Source of the DNA: JBGTIS01 sp041745535
GTDB lineage: Bacteria > Bacteroidota > Bacteroidia > Cytophagales > Cyclobacteriaceae
NCBI GenBank assembly: GCA_041745535.1
Contig: JBGTIS010000175.1
Coordinates: forward strand, 62,001-126,000
DNA length: 64,000 nt
Direction of reading: 5' to 3'
The stretch's first letter is position 1, and the number at the start of each line of letters is the position of its first letter. Position numbers and translations under genes: made by a program. Of this stretch, positions 17,403-26,147 are shown in pieces. The notes below the pieces were generated by a model, which was not told the DNA's origin, did no database searches, and worked only from the letters and a program-made list of their open reading frames with translations.

Positions 17403-18323
17403 TCAGTTTAAAGCCTGTTTTACTTCATCCAGAAACCTGGGTAGTTTTTCTTTGGGATCACCGGCTCCTAAAGTTTCTAATGGGATATAGCCCCGGTAAC
17501 CCGATTCATTCAATATCCGCACAATTTTTTTGACGTCTGTTTTTTCCGCTTTGTCATTTCTGTAAACCTCTTCTTTAATTTGCCAGGTATAAGCATGCGG
17601 TGCCAGTTTGGCAATTTCCGTATAGGGATCGCCAGTGCGCAAACTCCCAATGTCCACGTTTAATCCAAGCCAGTCCGAATCTATCTGAGATTTTACATCC
17701 AGTACTTCTTCGGCGGTTTTCAGAAACTCATTATGATTTTGCAGGGTAATCATTACCCCAGATGCTTTTCCAAATTCAACACAGGTTTTCAGGCAATCCA
17801 CCAATTGAGCGGTTACCTTTTTACGGTTACGACCTTCGGCGAGCGGTTTACCGGCAAAAACACGAATTACGGGCGCTCCTAATTTAGCGGCTACCTCAAC
17901 CCATTGCTTTACCAGTTCAATATTCTTCTCGGTTTCTTCCTGGTTTTCAAGGGTAAAATCGTTTCTTACGCCTGTTCCACTAATGTCCAAACCCAATAAA
18001 AAAGCTTTTTTCTTGATTGCATACAAATATTCATCATCCGGAACTTCCGGATAACCGGTAAAATAATAGCCGGTAGGGTCAACGGCCTCAAAACCCAAAG
18101 TGGCGCAGTATTCAATTACGTCTTCCAGTGTCATGGTGCCAAGGGTTAATGGCTCATTGAAAGAAAATAAATTGCAGCTTAATTTTAACTTAGCCGGAAG
18201 TTTATTCGCGGCATTTGGGTGGTAATCTGGCATAGTCAAGAATTTTCCTGTCAATACCTCGGGGATAGCCAGAAAGGCCAGACTTTTCTTAATCATTTCT
18301 CTTCGTTGATTGCCTACATGCAT
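17403..18323 (-). CDS. Sugar phosphate isomerase/epimerase-like TIM-barrel protein, probably Tat-exported
   Basis: A 306-residue xylose-isomerase-like TIM barrel (AP endonuclease 2 superfamily). The N-terminus NQRREMIKKSLAFLAIP resembles a twin-arginine signal. Barrel motifs include GFEAVDPTGYYFTGYP, GAPVIRVFAG, ITLQNHNEF and LGLNVDIGSLR, with metal-ligand candidates Glu/His/Asp. A distant paralogue is at 33003-33935. In Bacteroidota such exported proteins often act in periplasmic sugar turnover; the substrate is unknown. Confidence 0.85.
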   Translation of the reverse strand: MHVGNQRREMIKKSLAFLAIPEVLTGKFLTMPDYHPNAANKLPAKLKLSCNLFSFNEPLTLGTMTLEDVIEYCATLGFEAVDPTGYYFTGYPEVPDDEYLYAIKKKAFLLGLDISGTGVRNDFTLENQEETEKNIELVKQWVEVAAKLGAPVIRVFAGKPLAEGRNRKKVTAQLVDCLKTCVEFGKASGVMITLQNHNEFLKTAEEVLDVKSQIDSDWLGLNVDIGSLRTGDPYTEIAKLAPHAYTWQIKEEVYRNDKAEKTDVKKIVRILNESGYRGYIPLETLGAGDPKEKLPRFLDEVKQALN

Positions 18324-18648
18324 AGTTTTAGGGTTTTGTTTTAATTTTGTGTGGACGTATTTTCATAATATACTAGTATACAAAATACCTGCAACCTGTA
18401 AATTTGTGAAGTAATATTCAACAATTTATTAAAAAAGAAGTTTATAAGGTATAGTATTTTATGGTAATATGTAAAGATATTGTAAAAATACATTACTTTT
18501 GCGCACTTATTGAATCAGGGTATGATATTCCTTTTGATTACCATTCATCATAAGAGCTTCCCTTATTAAAGCTAACATTTTACACATTTTCACCACATTA
18601 TCAGGCCAACCATGCTAAATGCCCTGGCCGGAAATTAATTTAATATTT
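18324..18648. other. Divergent intergenic region with long helicase leader
   Basis: AT-rich DNA between two divergent starts. It holds the promoter box at 18494-18501 and a transcribed leader of ~140 nt before the helicase start. No ORF or clear riboswitch was recognised. Confidence 0.6.
18494..18501 (+). promoter_or_regulatory. -7 promoter box for the DEAD-box helicase
   Basis: TACTTTTG matches TAnnTTTG; no well-spaced -33 TTG was found. Transcription from about 18508 would give a 5' UTR of roughly 140 nt, long enough for post-transcriptional or cold-responsive control. Confidence 0.5.
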
Positions 18649-20349
18649 ATGTCAACATTCAAGGAAACGGGACTGAATCAGGAAATTTTGAAGGCAATCG
18701 GAGAGATGGGATTTGAAACTCCGACACCTATTCAGAAAAAAACTATTCCGGCACTGCTCAGTTCTGGTCAGGACATCATTGCCCTGGCACAAACCGGTAC
18801 CGGAAAAACAGCCGCGTTCGGTTTACCATTAATTCAGCTCACCGAAGCGGATTCAGCGTCCATTCAGGCGTTGGTGCTTTGCCCCACCCGTGAGCTTTGT
18901 ATGCAGATTACCGGAGACCTGAAAGAGTTTTCCAAGTACATGCGCCAAATAAAAATAGAAGCCGTATACGGTGGAACCAGCATCGATAAACAAATTAAAG
19001 CCATTAAAGCAAAACCGCAAGTTGTAGTCGGTACGCCCGGCCGGGTGTTGGATCTGATTCGCCGCAAAGTGCTTAATCTTACCCAAATCCAGTGGCTTGT
19101 ATTTGATGAGGCCGACGAGATGCTCAACATGGGATTCAAAGAAGATTTGGACGCTATTCTGGAAAAAACGCCGGACGAAAAACAAACCTGCCTGTTCTCA
19201 GCTACCATGCCCCGGGAAATTGTTGAAATCGCGGAAAAATACATGCGCAATCCGGAAGAAATTTCAGTAGGCAAGCGAAATTCCGGCGCCGATAATGTGA
19301 AGCATGAATATTATGTGGTACACGCAAGAGATCGTTTTGAGGCGTTAAAGCGATTGGCAGACGTAAATCCAAAGCTGTATGGCATTGTATTTTGCCGTAC
19401 GAGGCAGGACACCAAAGAAGTGGCCGATAAACTTATAGATGCCGGTTATAACGCTGATGCCTTGCACGGCGATTTATCGCAGCAACAACGCGATTATGTG
19501 ATGAACCGGTTTCGGTCTAAAAATCTGCAAATCCTGGTGGCCACCGATGTAGCCGCGCGGGGACTGGATGTGAATGATTTAACCCATGTAATTAACTATA
19601 ACCTGCCCGATGAACTGGAAGCCTATACCCACCGTAGTGGAAGAACGGGCCGGGCTGGGAAAAATGGCATCTCTATCGCGCTGGTACATGCCCGGGAAAA
19701 CAGGAAAATCAAAGACCTGGAAAAGGTTACAGGAATCAAATTTGAGCGGAAAATGGTGCCTACCGGAAAAGAAATTTGTGAAAAACAACTGTTCAATCTG
19801 GTAAGCAAAGTAGAAAAAGTAAATGTAGAAGACGCGAAAATTGAAGAATTTTTGCCGGCAATCTACAAAAAGCTGGAATGGCTAAGCCGTGAAGAGCTGA
19901 TCAAACATTTTGTTTCTGTAGAGTTTAATCAGTTTCTGAATTACTACAAAGACGCCGACGACCTGAATATTCCCGTTAGTACCAAGAACGGAAAAGAGTC
20001 ACGTGGCCGCGATCGGAATAAATCCTTTACTCGCTTTTACATTAACCTGGGTGAAAAAAACAGATTAAACCCAGCCCGGCTAATGGGAATTTTGAATGAA
20101 AACACCCAAAACAGAAGTTTGGAGATTGGAAAAATAGATATTATGAAGAAATTCTCCTTTTTCGAAGTTGACAAAAAGTTTGAAGGGGATGTGTTACAGG
20201 CTTTCAAAAACGCGGATTTTGAAGGCATCCCTTTGGTTGTGGAAATTTCTATTCCTGAATCTGAATCTCGGAAAGATAAAGACAATTCCAATTACTTTAG
20301 GGAAAACAGGAAAAAAAATAAAGGGCAGAAAAAAAGGCGAAGGTTTTAA
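18649..20349 (+). CDS. DEAD-box ATP-dependent RNA helicase with DbpA-type C-terminal domain
   Basis: The start is placed at 18649 (MSTFKETGLN) because the ten upstream in-frame codons from 18619 precede the conserved Q-motif without adding homology. The protein is 566 residues. Motifs: FETPTPIQKKTIP (Q), AQTGTGKT (I), PTREL (Ia), TPGR (Ib), DEAD (II), SATMP (III), ATDVAARGLD (V) and HRSGRTGRAG (VI). The C-terminus carries a DbpA-like RNA-binding fold (FYINLGEKNRLNPARLMGIL) and a basic KKKNKGQKKRRRF-like tail. It probably acts in ribosome assembly or RNA turnover, as CsdA/DeaD does. Confidence 0.95.
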   Translation: MSTFKETGLNQEILKAIGEMGFETPTPIQKKTIPALLSSGQDIIALAQTGTGKTAAFGLPLIQLTEADSASIQALVLCPTRELCMQITGDLKEFSKYMRQIKIEAVYGGTSIDKQIKAIKAKPQVVVGTPGRVLDLIRRKVLNLTQIQWLVFDEADEMLNMGFKEDLDAILEKTPDEKQTCLFSATMPREIVEIAEKYMRNPEEISVGKRNSGADNVKHEYYVVHARDRFEALKRLADVNPKLYGIVFCRTRQDTKEVADKLIDAGYNADALHGDLSQQQRDYVMNRFRSKNLQILVATDVAARGLDVNDLTHVINYNLPDELEAYTHRSGRTGRAGKNGISIALVHARENRKIKDLEKVTGIKFERKMVPTGKEICEKQLFNLVSKVEKVNVEDAKIEEFLPAIYKKLEWLSREELIKHFVSVEFNQFLNYYKDADDLNIPVSTKNGKESRGRDRNKSFTRFYINLGEKNRLNPARLMGILNENTQNRSLEIGKIDIMKKFSFFEVDKKFEGDVLQAFKNADFEGIPLVVEISIPESESRKDKDNSNYFRENRKKNKGQKKRRRF

Positions 20350-20503
20350 ATTGTCTGATCAATCAATCCGGTTTGAATGTTCATTGTTTTGACTGGGAAG
20401 TTGCCCGCAAAGCACAGCTTGTTCAAAAAAAAGGTAACTATTTAGCTTATTGGCACTTATGCCGATGAGTGCTGCCACATTAGATGGGGAAATGTAAACA
20501 CCT

Positions 20504-20536
20504 GGGGCATGGTAGAGGCGGTTAAGCCTATGCCCC
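20504..20536. terminator. Hairpin between convergent genes, without U-run
   Basis: GGGGCAT (20504-20510) pairs with ATGCCCC (20530-20536), with an inner stem AGGC/GCCT (20516-20519, 20526-20529) and a 5-nt bulge. It sits between the converging helicase and T9SS genes. Neither side has a T-run, so the terminator role is tentative. Confidence 0.5.
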
Positions 20537-20557
20537 TGATAATTTCAGAGACGACAT

Positions 20558-21790
20558 TTATTTTTTAACAACCCTAACAGGTTTGGATACATTATTATCC
20601 TGAGCGATTGCAAGTATGTATATTCCAGGCTTTAAATTAAACTTATCCACAAACTCAAAGCGGTTGTTTCCTTTATTCACCTCTATGGTTTCTGAAGCTA
20701 CGGCAATACCTTGCTGGTTTAACAATCTTAATACTACACTTGCGTCCCTGGATGCTTCAAAATTGATGGTAAAAGACTGGGTAAAAGGATTGGGACCTAC
20801 CGAAATTATTTCCAGAGAATGCGCAATCCGCTGGTTCTCAGAATGATTTTTGAAAGATACAATTTTTGAATAATCATATTTGCCATCATAATCGGTTTGT
20901 TTAATCCGGTAATACTGATGACTGGTTTTTGGATTTTGATATACAAACCGATAAGATAAAGTTTGATTACTGTTTCCAGCACCTTTGAAATTGCCAATGG
21001 TTTCAAAATTTTTACCATTGTCGGAAGCTTCAATAGTAAAGAAATCATTATTTGTTTCAGAAGCGGTTTGCCAGGTTATCATAAGATTGTTACCCAAACT
21101 TTCTACTTTAACAGACTTAAAATCTACGGGAAGTGAACTCGTCTGACCGGTTACATAATTAAAAATATTGGGAAAATCATTCTGCAATGCCGTACCACCC
21201 TGGGCATCGCCTTCAGCAGCGGTATTCCCGGTAACTGTGCCTAATACAAATAAGTCGCCACCTGGTGTATAATCAGATTGGTTACTATTATTGAAGGTCA
21301 TATCGCCACCAATTACAATCATGCCACCATTGCCTATTACAATTTTGTTTTCGGCAGTGAAGTTGCCGGTGATGATGAGTAAGCCACCGCTATTTACGGT
21401 GATATTGGCTTTATTATTCATGGTTACATTACCATCAATAACCAGGGTATCCGATATTGTCAAGGTTTTACCACCGCCAGTTGCCTGATAATTTAAATCT
21501 CCCACCAGGGTAATAAAGCCAAATATCTCAATGTTACTGTCCACATTACTTGAAGGTGGAGCCACACCGCCCACCCAACTGGTACCGGTTGACCATAATC
21601 CTTCAAAATTATTTTTTGAAGTAAAATCCGCTGCGGCTTTTGCTTTTTCAATATTTCCAATATTCAGATAGATAAAAACCACAGCACCAATGATAAGCCC
21701 AAGGGCAATGGCTGCCGCACCGTACCTCAATATTTGCTTTTGCCTGAGTTTGGGTGACGATGTTTGTCTGAGCATACGTTTTGTTTTCAT
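20558..21790 (-). CDS. T9SS type A sorting domain protein
   Basis: A 410-residue secreted protein. After a basic N-terminus, a hydrophobic helix at residues ~25-47 (AAAIALGLIIGAVVFIYLNIG) acts as signal or anchor. Residues ~60-190 look like a parallel beta-helix or adhesin-like repeat region (ITVNSGGLLIITGNFTAENK). Residues ~215-320 contain the region ending YYRIKQTDYDGKYDYSKIV that often precedes sorting domains, and residues ~330-410 are the T9SS type A domain (VGPNPFTQSFTINFE ... PVRVVKK). It starts 43 bp after the sigma-54 regulator, so the two may be co-transcribed. Function is unknown. Confidence 0.87.
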   Translation of the reverse strand: MKTKRMLRQTSSPKLRQKQILRYGAAAIALGLIIGAVVFIYLNIGNIEKAKAAADFTSKNNFEGLWSTGTSWVGGVAPPSSNVDSNIEIFGFITLVGDLNYQATGGGKTLTISDTLVIDGNVTMNNKANITVNSGGLLIITGNFTAENKIVIGNGGMIVIGGDMTFNNSNQSDYTPGGDLFVLGTVTGNTAAEGDAQGGTALQNDFPNIFNYVTGQTSSLPVDFKSVKVESLGNNLMITWQTASETNNDFFTIEASDNGKNFETIGNFKGAGNSNQTLSYRFVYQNPKTSHQYYRIKQTDYDGKYDYSKIVSFKNHSENQRIAHSLEIISVGPNPFTQSFTINFEASRDASVVLRLLNQQGIAVASETIEVNKGNNRFEFVDKFNLKPGIYILAIAQDNNVSKPVRVVKK

Positions 21791-21833
21791 TACAAATGCT
21801 GAAAGATGATTTTAAAATATTAAGAGGTATTAT

Positions 21834-23015
21834 TTATATGGTGGGAGAAAATACAAGGTCTTCTAGTCCGATTTTTTCAGATTCACTCATCAGGGCCGCT
21901 CTTTCTACAAATGATTTTAACTCACGGACGTTGCCGGGCCAGGTGTGTTCTATCATGGCTTCGATAGCTTCTTTTGAAAAAACTTTCTTTTCAATCCGAT
22001 TCTGGTAGCAGAAGTGGTCCAGAAAATTTCTGGCCAGAATAATTACATCATTACCCCGCTCGCGCAATGGCGGAAGGTGAATTAAAAAACCTTGCAGCCT
22101 GTAATACAGATCTTCTCTGAATTTTCCTTCTTTTACCCGATCGCACAGGTTTTTATTGGTGGCAGCCAGCACCCGTACATCGAGGCTAATTTCCTTATTA
22201 CTGCCTATTCTGCAGATTTTACTTTCCTGAAGCACCCGCAAAAGTTTGGTTTGCAGATTTATATCCATTTCACCAATTTCATCTAGCAAAATGGTTCCTT
22301 CATGGGCTTCCTCAAATTTTCCAATTCTGCGGCTATCTGCACCAGTAAAAGCGCCCTTTTCATGACCAAAAAGTTCACTTTCGATTAATTCCTCAGGAAT
22401 GGCCGCGATATTAATGGCTATAAATGGCTTCTTCTTTCGGGAAGAATTATAATGAATGGCTTTGGCCACTACTTCCTTGCCTGTTCCACTTTCGCCGGTG
22501 ATGAGGGTTAATACATTGCTCTTTTCAATTTTTTGAATTAACCGGATGCATTGTAACAAACTGTTGCTTTCACCAATGATGGATGAATACTTGTTTCGGT
22601 CAATAATCTGCTCCCGCAATACTTCAACTTCTTTTCTTAGATTAATATGACCGATCAGGTTGTTAATGCAAAAGCCGAGCTCGGTAAAAGTTTCCTTATC
22701 TTTCAGCACATAATATTTTGCCCCATGTTTATAGGCATCAATCGCTACCCGAACATCTTGCTGGCCTGAAACAATAATAACATCGATGTTATTGTTATAA
22801 TGATGAATTCTTTTCAGAATGTCTAAACCAGTCATGCCAGGCAAATTATAATCAATGGTAACGATATCATAATTGATTTGGAAATTTTCAAAAAAGGCTT
22901 CCCCAGATTGAAAATGTGTTACCTCATAAACTCCGTCTTTTTCCAGGTTATATTTTAATACTTTGCCAAATAGTAAATCATCATCAATAGAAGCGATTTT
23001 TATAATTTGTTTCAT
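21834..23015 (-). CDS. Sigma-54-dependent response regulator lacking a DNA-binding domain
   Basis: The start is placed at 23015 (MKQIIKIASIDDD), since the ten further in-frame codons upstream add nothing conserved; the product is 393 residues. The receiver domain has D11-D12, phosphoacceptor D55 (VTIDYNLPGMTG) and the conserved lysine in YYVLKDKE. The AAA+ domain has GESGTGKE (Walker A), the GAFTGA loop that contacts sigma-54, and TWPGNVRELKSFVERA. The protein stops after GLEDLVFSPTI, where Fis-type HTH domains normally begin. The cognate kinase is not adjacent. Confidence 0.93.
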   Translation of the reverse strand: MKQIIKIASIDDDLLFGKVLKYNLEKDGVYEVTHFQSGEAFFENFQINYDIVTIDYNLPGMTGLDILKRIHHYNNNIDVIIVSGQQDVRVAIDAYKHGAKYYVLKDKETFTELGFCINNLIGHINLRKEVEVLREQIIDRNKYSSIIGESNSLLQCIRLIQKIEKSNVLTLITGESGTGKEVVAKAIHYNSSRKKKPFIAINIAAIPEELIESELFGHEKGAFTGADSRRIGKFEEAHEGTILLDEIGEMDINLQTKLLRVLQESKICRIGSNKEISLDVRVLAATNKNLCDRVKEGKFREDLYYRLQGFLIHLPPLRERGNDVIILARNFLDHFCYQNRIEKKVFSKEAIEAMIEHTWPGNVRELKSFVERAALMSESEKIGLEDLVFSPTI

Positions 23016-23045
23016 ATCAGAAAAGGGGCGAATAAAACGCGACAC

Positions 23046-23657
23046 TTGTTAAATTTTGAAAAACAATAAATAACAGACTGAGGTCAGTTTAGAAATTTCC
23101 TCTTGGGTTTCTGTTTTCGATTGTTGGCATCAAAAAATCACGAAAGGCATTTTATAACCTAACTAGAATAAATTCAATAAAAAAAATTGTATATAATCCT
23201 AAAAGTTCAAATTAATGTTAAAATGACAGGAAAAGCAGTTTGAATTCCTTAAAAAGATCAGAATGTAAGATTTGCGGACAGAATAATAAAAGTGGAGGAA
23301 AACACCATATTATATATTAGGATTAAGTATCAATCATTCTGGATAATTTGATCTTGTATTAGAAAGTTAATGCGTAAAATATAATATAAATTCAGGGACA
23401 AAGTTATAATAGATAAGTATTTTTAAAATAAACAAACAGTTTTTATTGTTTTATTGAAAACTTAAGAAGGAATTTAATAATTTATATATCGCGATCGGGA
23501 TGTTTAATATAAGTTTAGTGATATTGAGCGTTACCTGCGTTTGAAATTTATAATACAGGAACTTTCAGCCGATTTGAAATTACCACAAAACCCCAGATTA
23601 AATCATCATCAATACCACGTGTTTCATGATTTGGTTTTAAGGTCAGATTAAAGCAGA
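23046..23657. other. 612-bp AT-rich divergent intergenic region
   Basis: A very AT-rich stretch between the divergent response regulator and the gliding-type protein gene. I found no ORF, no TAnnTTTG box placed for either gene and no clear -24/-12 sigma-54 promoter. Nothing else was recognised. Confidence 0.5.
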
Positions 23658-25814
23658 TTGGAAAGAATGAAAATAGCCGAACTACTACTAAAAAACTACT
23701 CAAGTAAGGGTGCAATAGTAAAAAAGTGCTATTTGCCGTCGGAATGCCGACCAGATGAGGCTTTGCCGAATTCCGGCATCCCCTTCATGGTACCCCGGAA
23801 TAAATCCGGTCGGCGCCCCGACGGGGAGAATGCCCTGAAACTATTGCTCCCTTACTTAAATGTAAAACTAGGATGGTTCGTATCCATTTTCCTGTGTTTT
23901 TTTATATTATTACCAGGCGCCAGAATTTACGCGCAGGAATTTTACACTTCCAATGGTTATAATTTAACAAAAGTGAACTTTAAATTTTGTTCGCAAGAAA
24001 CAATCGCGAAAATTGAAGCAGCTGGCAGAATCAATGACATTACTTTTGATCCTAATGGATTGCTTTATGGTATTGAAGGAAATGGTACCTTATATGAAAT
24101 AAACAAAACGGACGGATCAACCAGAATAGTAGCAAAGTTTGAAGGCTCGCAAACTTATAATTCATTGGTTTGCAGTGCCAGTGGAATAATTTATGCTACC
24201 GGTGGCAGGGGCATTTTGTATGCGTATGATATAAATTCAAAGGTTATCAGTAACCTGGGCGAAATTGGGGTAGGGGCCGCAGGCGACCTTACCTTTCACG
24301 ATGGAAAACTTTTTATGGCATCCGTGGATAATACCCTGGTTGAGGTTAACCTGGACAATCCTGCCAACAGCAAAGTATTTATGTATCTTCAGAATAGTAT
24401 CAGAGGCATTTTTACGCTGGCCGATGATTGCAATCAGATCATAACCTATGCCAGTAACAGCCGGACCAGAGCCGAAATTTTTGAAATCGACTTTGAGAAT
24501 AAATCCTTGAGGCGGGTGTGTACGGTTTCAACACTGATTAGCGGTGCCGCCAGCAGTTTTGAGTTTAAAGGGTCGGTAAAATTAACCATCGAAAACGTTA
24601 GTACCACCGGTACCGAATGTGGCGAAGATAACGGAAGTGTTACAGTTAGCGCGCAACTTACCGGAAGCGATGCCACGTTAACGTACAGCCTGGATGGAGT
24701 CAATTTTCAGCCTGACAATGTGTTTACCAATGTAGCATCGGGTAATTATACGGTTACCGTGCAGGATGAGGAAGGCTGCTTTTCTACTTCCGTACAGGCA
24801 AATGTGGCAGCCAGTGATGCGGTAATTATTGATGAAATTCAAAAGGCAAATGCCAGTTGTGGTCTCAATAACGGCAGTATAACCGTATTTGCTACAAAAG
24901 GTAATAGCGGTTTAACCTATAGTATTAATGGCGGTATGCCACAATCGAGTCATACTTTTTCCGATCTTGCTCCTGGTGATTATACCATTACCATTCTGAA
25001 CGAAAAGGGTTGCTCAGCCAGTTCTTCAGTGATCAATATACCGGTTTCCTTTCCCTTGTCTATCGAAAATGTAAGCAAAGAAGATCCCATCTGTGGTGAA
25101 GCCAATGGGCAAATTGTTGTTACAGCAGCAGGTGGTAATGGAAACTTACAGTATAGTTTGAATAATGGATCCTATCAGGATGAACCTGTTTTTACCAACC
25201 TTTCCGGAGGAAATTATACCGTTGCGGTACTGGATGAAACTGAATGTGCCGCGATTTCCCAGGAAATCAACCTTTCTGAAACACGTGCCTTGCAAATCGA
25301 TACCATACTGGTGGAAGATACCGTTTGTCAGGTTGAGAAAAGTAGTATTGAGATTGAAGTGAGTGGTGGCGACGGCAATTTGTTATACAGCCTGGGTGGT
25401 AATAATTTTCAGTCCAGCCCTGTGTTTTCAGACCTGTCCGATGGAACTTATACCATAACCATTCGGGATAAAAATAGATGCGAATTGCAAAGTGAACCCG
25501 TATCGGTTAACAAAAGTTGCCCTATTGATGTGTATGTGCCGACAGCCTTTACCCCTAATAATGATGGCCTGAACGATTATTTTCAGATTTTTTCAGTACA
25601 GACCATAAAGATTAACAATTTTTCTGTCTATAACCGTTGGGGCAATCTGGTATATACCGGATCCGGGTTTTATGCGGACGAAACAGAACGGTTCTGGGAT
25701 GGCTGGTATCAGGGCAATGAGGCCAATTCCGGCGTTTATAATTATCAGTTCGAAGTAGAAAATGAAGAACAGCAAAAAAAAATTTATAAAGGAATAATTA
25801 CCCTGATCCGGTAA
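23658..25814 (+). CDS. Large secreted protein with SprB-like repeats and gliding-type (T9SS type B) C-terminal domain
   Basis: A 718-residue open frame. Residues ~94-290 resemble a beta-propeller-like region (GRINDITFDPNGLLYGIEG). Residues ~300-620 hold four SprB-like repeats (YSLDGVNFQ, YSINGGMPQ, YSLNNGSYQ, YSLGGNNFQ, each followed by a GxYTVTV-like strand). Residues ~630-718 are the CHU_C/gliding-motility domain (VYVPTAFTPNNDGLNDYFQI ... IYKGIITLIR). The likely signal peptide core LGWFVSIFLCFFILLPGARIYAQ lies unusually late, at residues 71-93, because a palindromic element encodes about residues 15-67. Translation may instead begin at the ATG at 23787 inside the element. It is probably surface-exposed, an adhesin or gliding accessory. 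Confidence 0.85.
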   Translation: MERMKIAELLLKNYSSKGAIVKKCYLPSECRPDEALPNSGIPFMVPRNKSGRRPDGENALKLLLPYLNVKLGWFVSIFLCFFILLPGARIYAQEFYTSNGYNLTKVNFKFCSQETIAKIEAAGRINDITFDPNGLLYGIEGNGTLYEINKTDGSTRIVAKFEGSQTYNSLVCSASGIIYATGGRGILYAYDINSKVISNLGEIGVGAAGDLTFHDGKLFMASVDNTLVEVNLDNPANSKVFMYLQNSIRGIFTLADDCNQIITYASNSRTRAEIFEIDFENKSLRRVCTVSTLISGAASSFEFKGSVKLTIENVSTTGTECGEDNGSVTVSAQLTGSDATLTYSLDGVNFQPDNVFTNVASGNYTVTVQDEEGCFSTSVQANVAASDAVIIDEIQKANASCGLNNGSITVFATKGNSGLTYSINGGMPQSSHTFSDLAPGDYTITILNEKGCSASSSVINIPVSFPLSIENVSKEDPICGEANGQIVVTAAGGNGNLQYSLNNGSYQDEPVFTNLSGGNYTVAVLDETECAAISQEINLSETRALQIDTILVEDTVCQVEKSSIEIEVSGGDGNLLYSLGGNNFQSSPVFSDLSDGTYTITIRDKNRCELQSEPVSVNKSCPIDVYVPTAFTPNNDGLNDYFQIFSVQTIKINNFSVYNRWGNLVYTGSGFYADETERFWDGWYQGNEANSGVYNYQFEVENEEQQKKIYKGIITLIR
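23702..23857. repeat. ~156-bp nested palindromic element inserted in frame in a coding sequence
   Basis: The outer arms 23702-23719 and 23840-23857 are inverted copies matching at 17 of 18 bases (AAGTAAGGG-GCAATAGT type). Inner arms around 23736-23756 and 23803-23824 share CCGTCGGnnnGCCGACCnGAT, and each inner arm is itself a small hairpin (GTCGG-N4-CCGAC). The centre is GC-rich compared with its AT-rich surroundings. Between the outer ends it is 156 bp, exactly 52 codons, with no stop in the gene's frame. It resembles in organisation the in-frame Rickettsia palindromic elements; no sequence relation is claimed. Confidence 0.8.
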
Positions 25815-26147
25815 ACGCCGGAACGGGCGTGCTTCCCAATCTAAGGGTATTCATTCTTATAAATTATTGCCAGACCAGAGCCTCTCACGGGACTTGAACC
25901 CGCGACCTACGCTTTACGAGAGCGTCGCTCTACCAACTGAGCTAAAGAGGCTGATATTGGAACCAAATATAACAGACCCCCTGAAAATTAACAATATACA
26001 CATAGTAGAGTTAATTAATAATCCTTTTACTTTGCTACAGAAAAATATCCATAAAGATTATATAAGATATTATGCGATAAGTGTTGCGATAAATATTTTT
26101 TTCCTTTAAAGTTGTTCTAAATTTCAACAATCAGAAAAAAAACTACA
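25815..26147. other. Intergenic region holding tRNA-Thr
   Basis: It contains the minus-strand tRNA at 25879-25951. The ~195 bp between it and transketolase is AT-rich with no recognisable element apart from short T-runs. Confidence 0.6.
25879..25951 (-). tRNA. tRNA-Thr (anticodon CGT)
   Basis: On the minus strand a full cloverleaf can be drawn. The acceptor stem is GCCTCTT/GAGAGGC with one wobble pair. The D-arm starts AGCTCAGTTGGTAGAGC, the anticodon stem ACGCT/AGCGT encloses the loop CTCGTAA (anticodon CGT, reads ACG), and the T-arm is GCGGG-TTCAAGT-CCCGT. The length is 73 nt including a discriminator U; CCA is not encoded. Confidence 0.96.
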
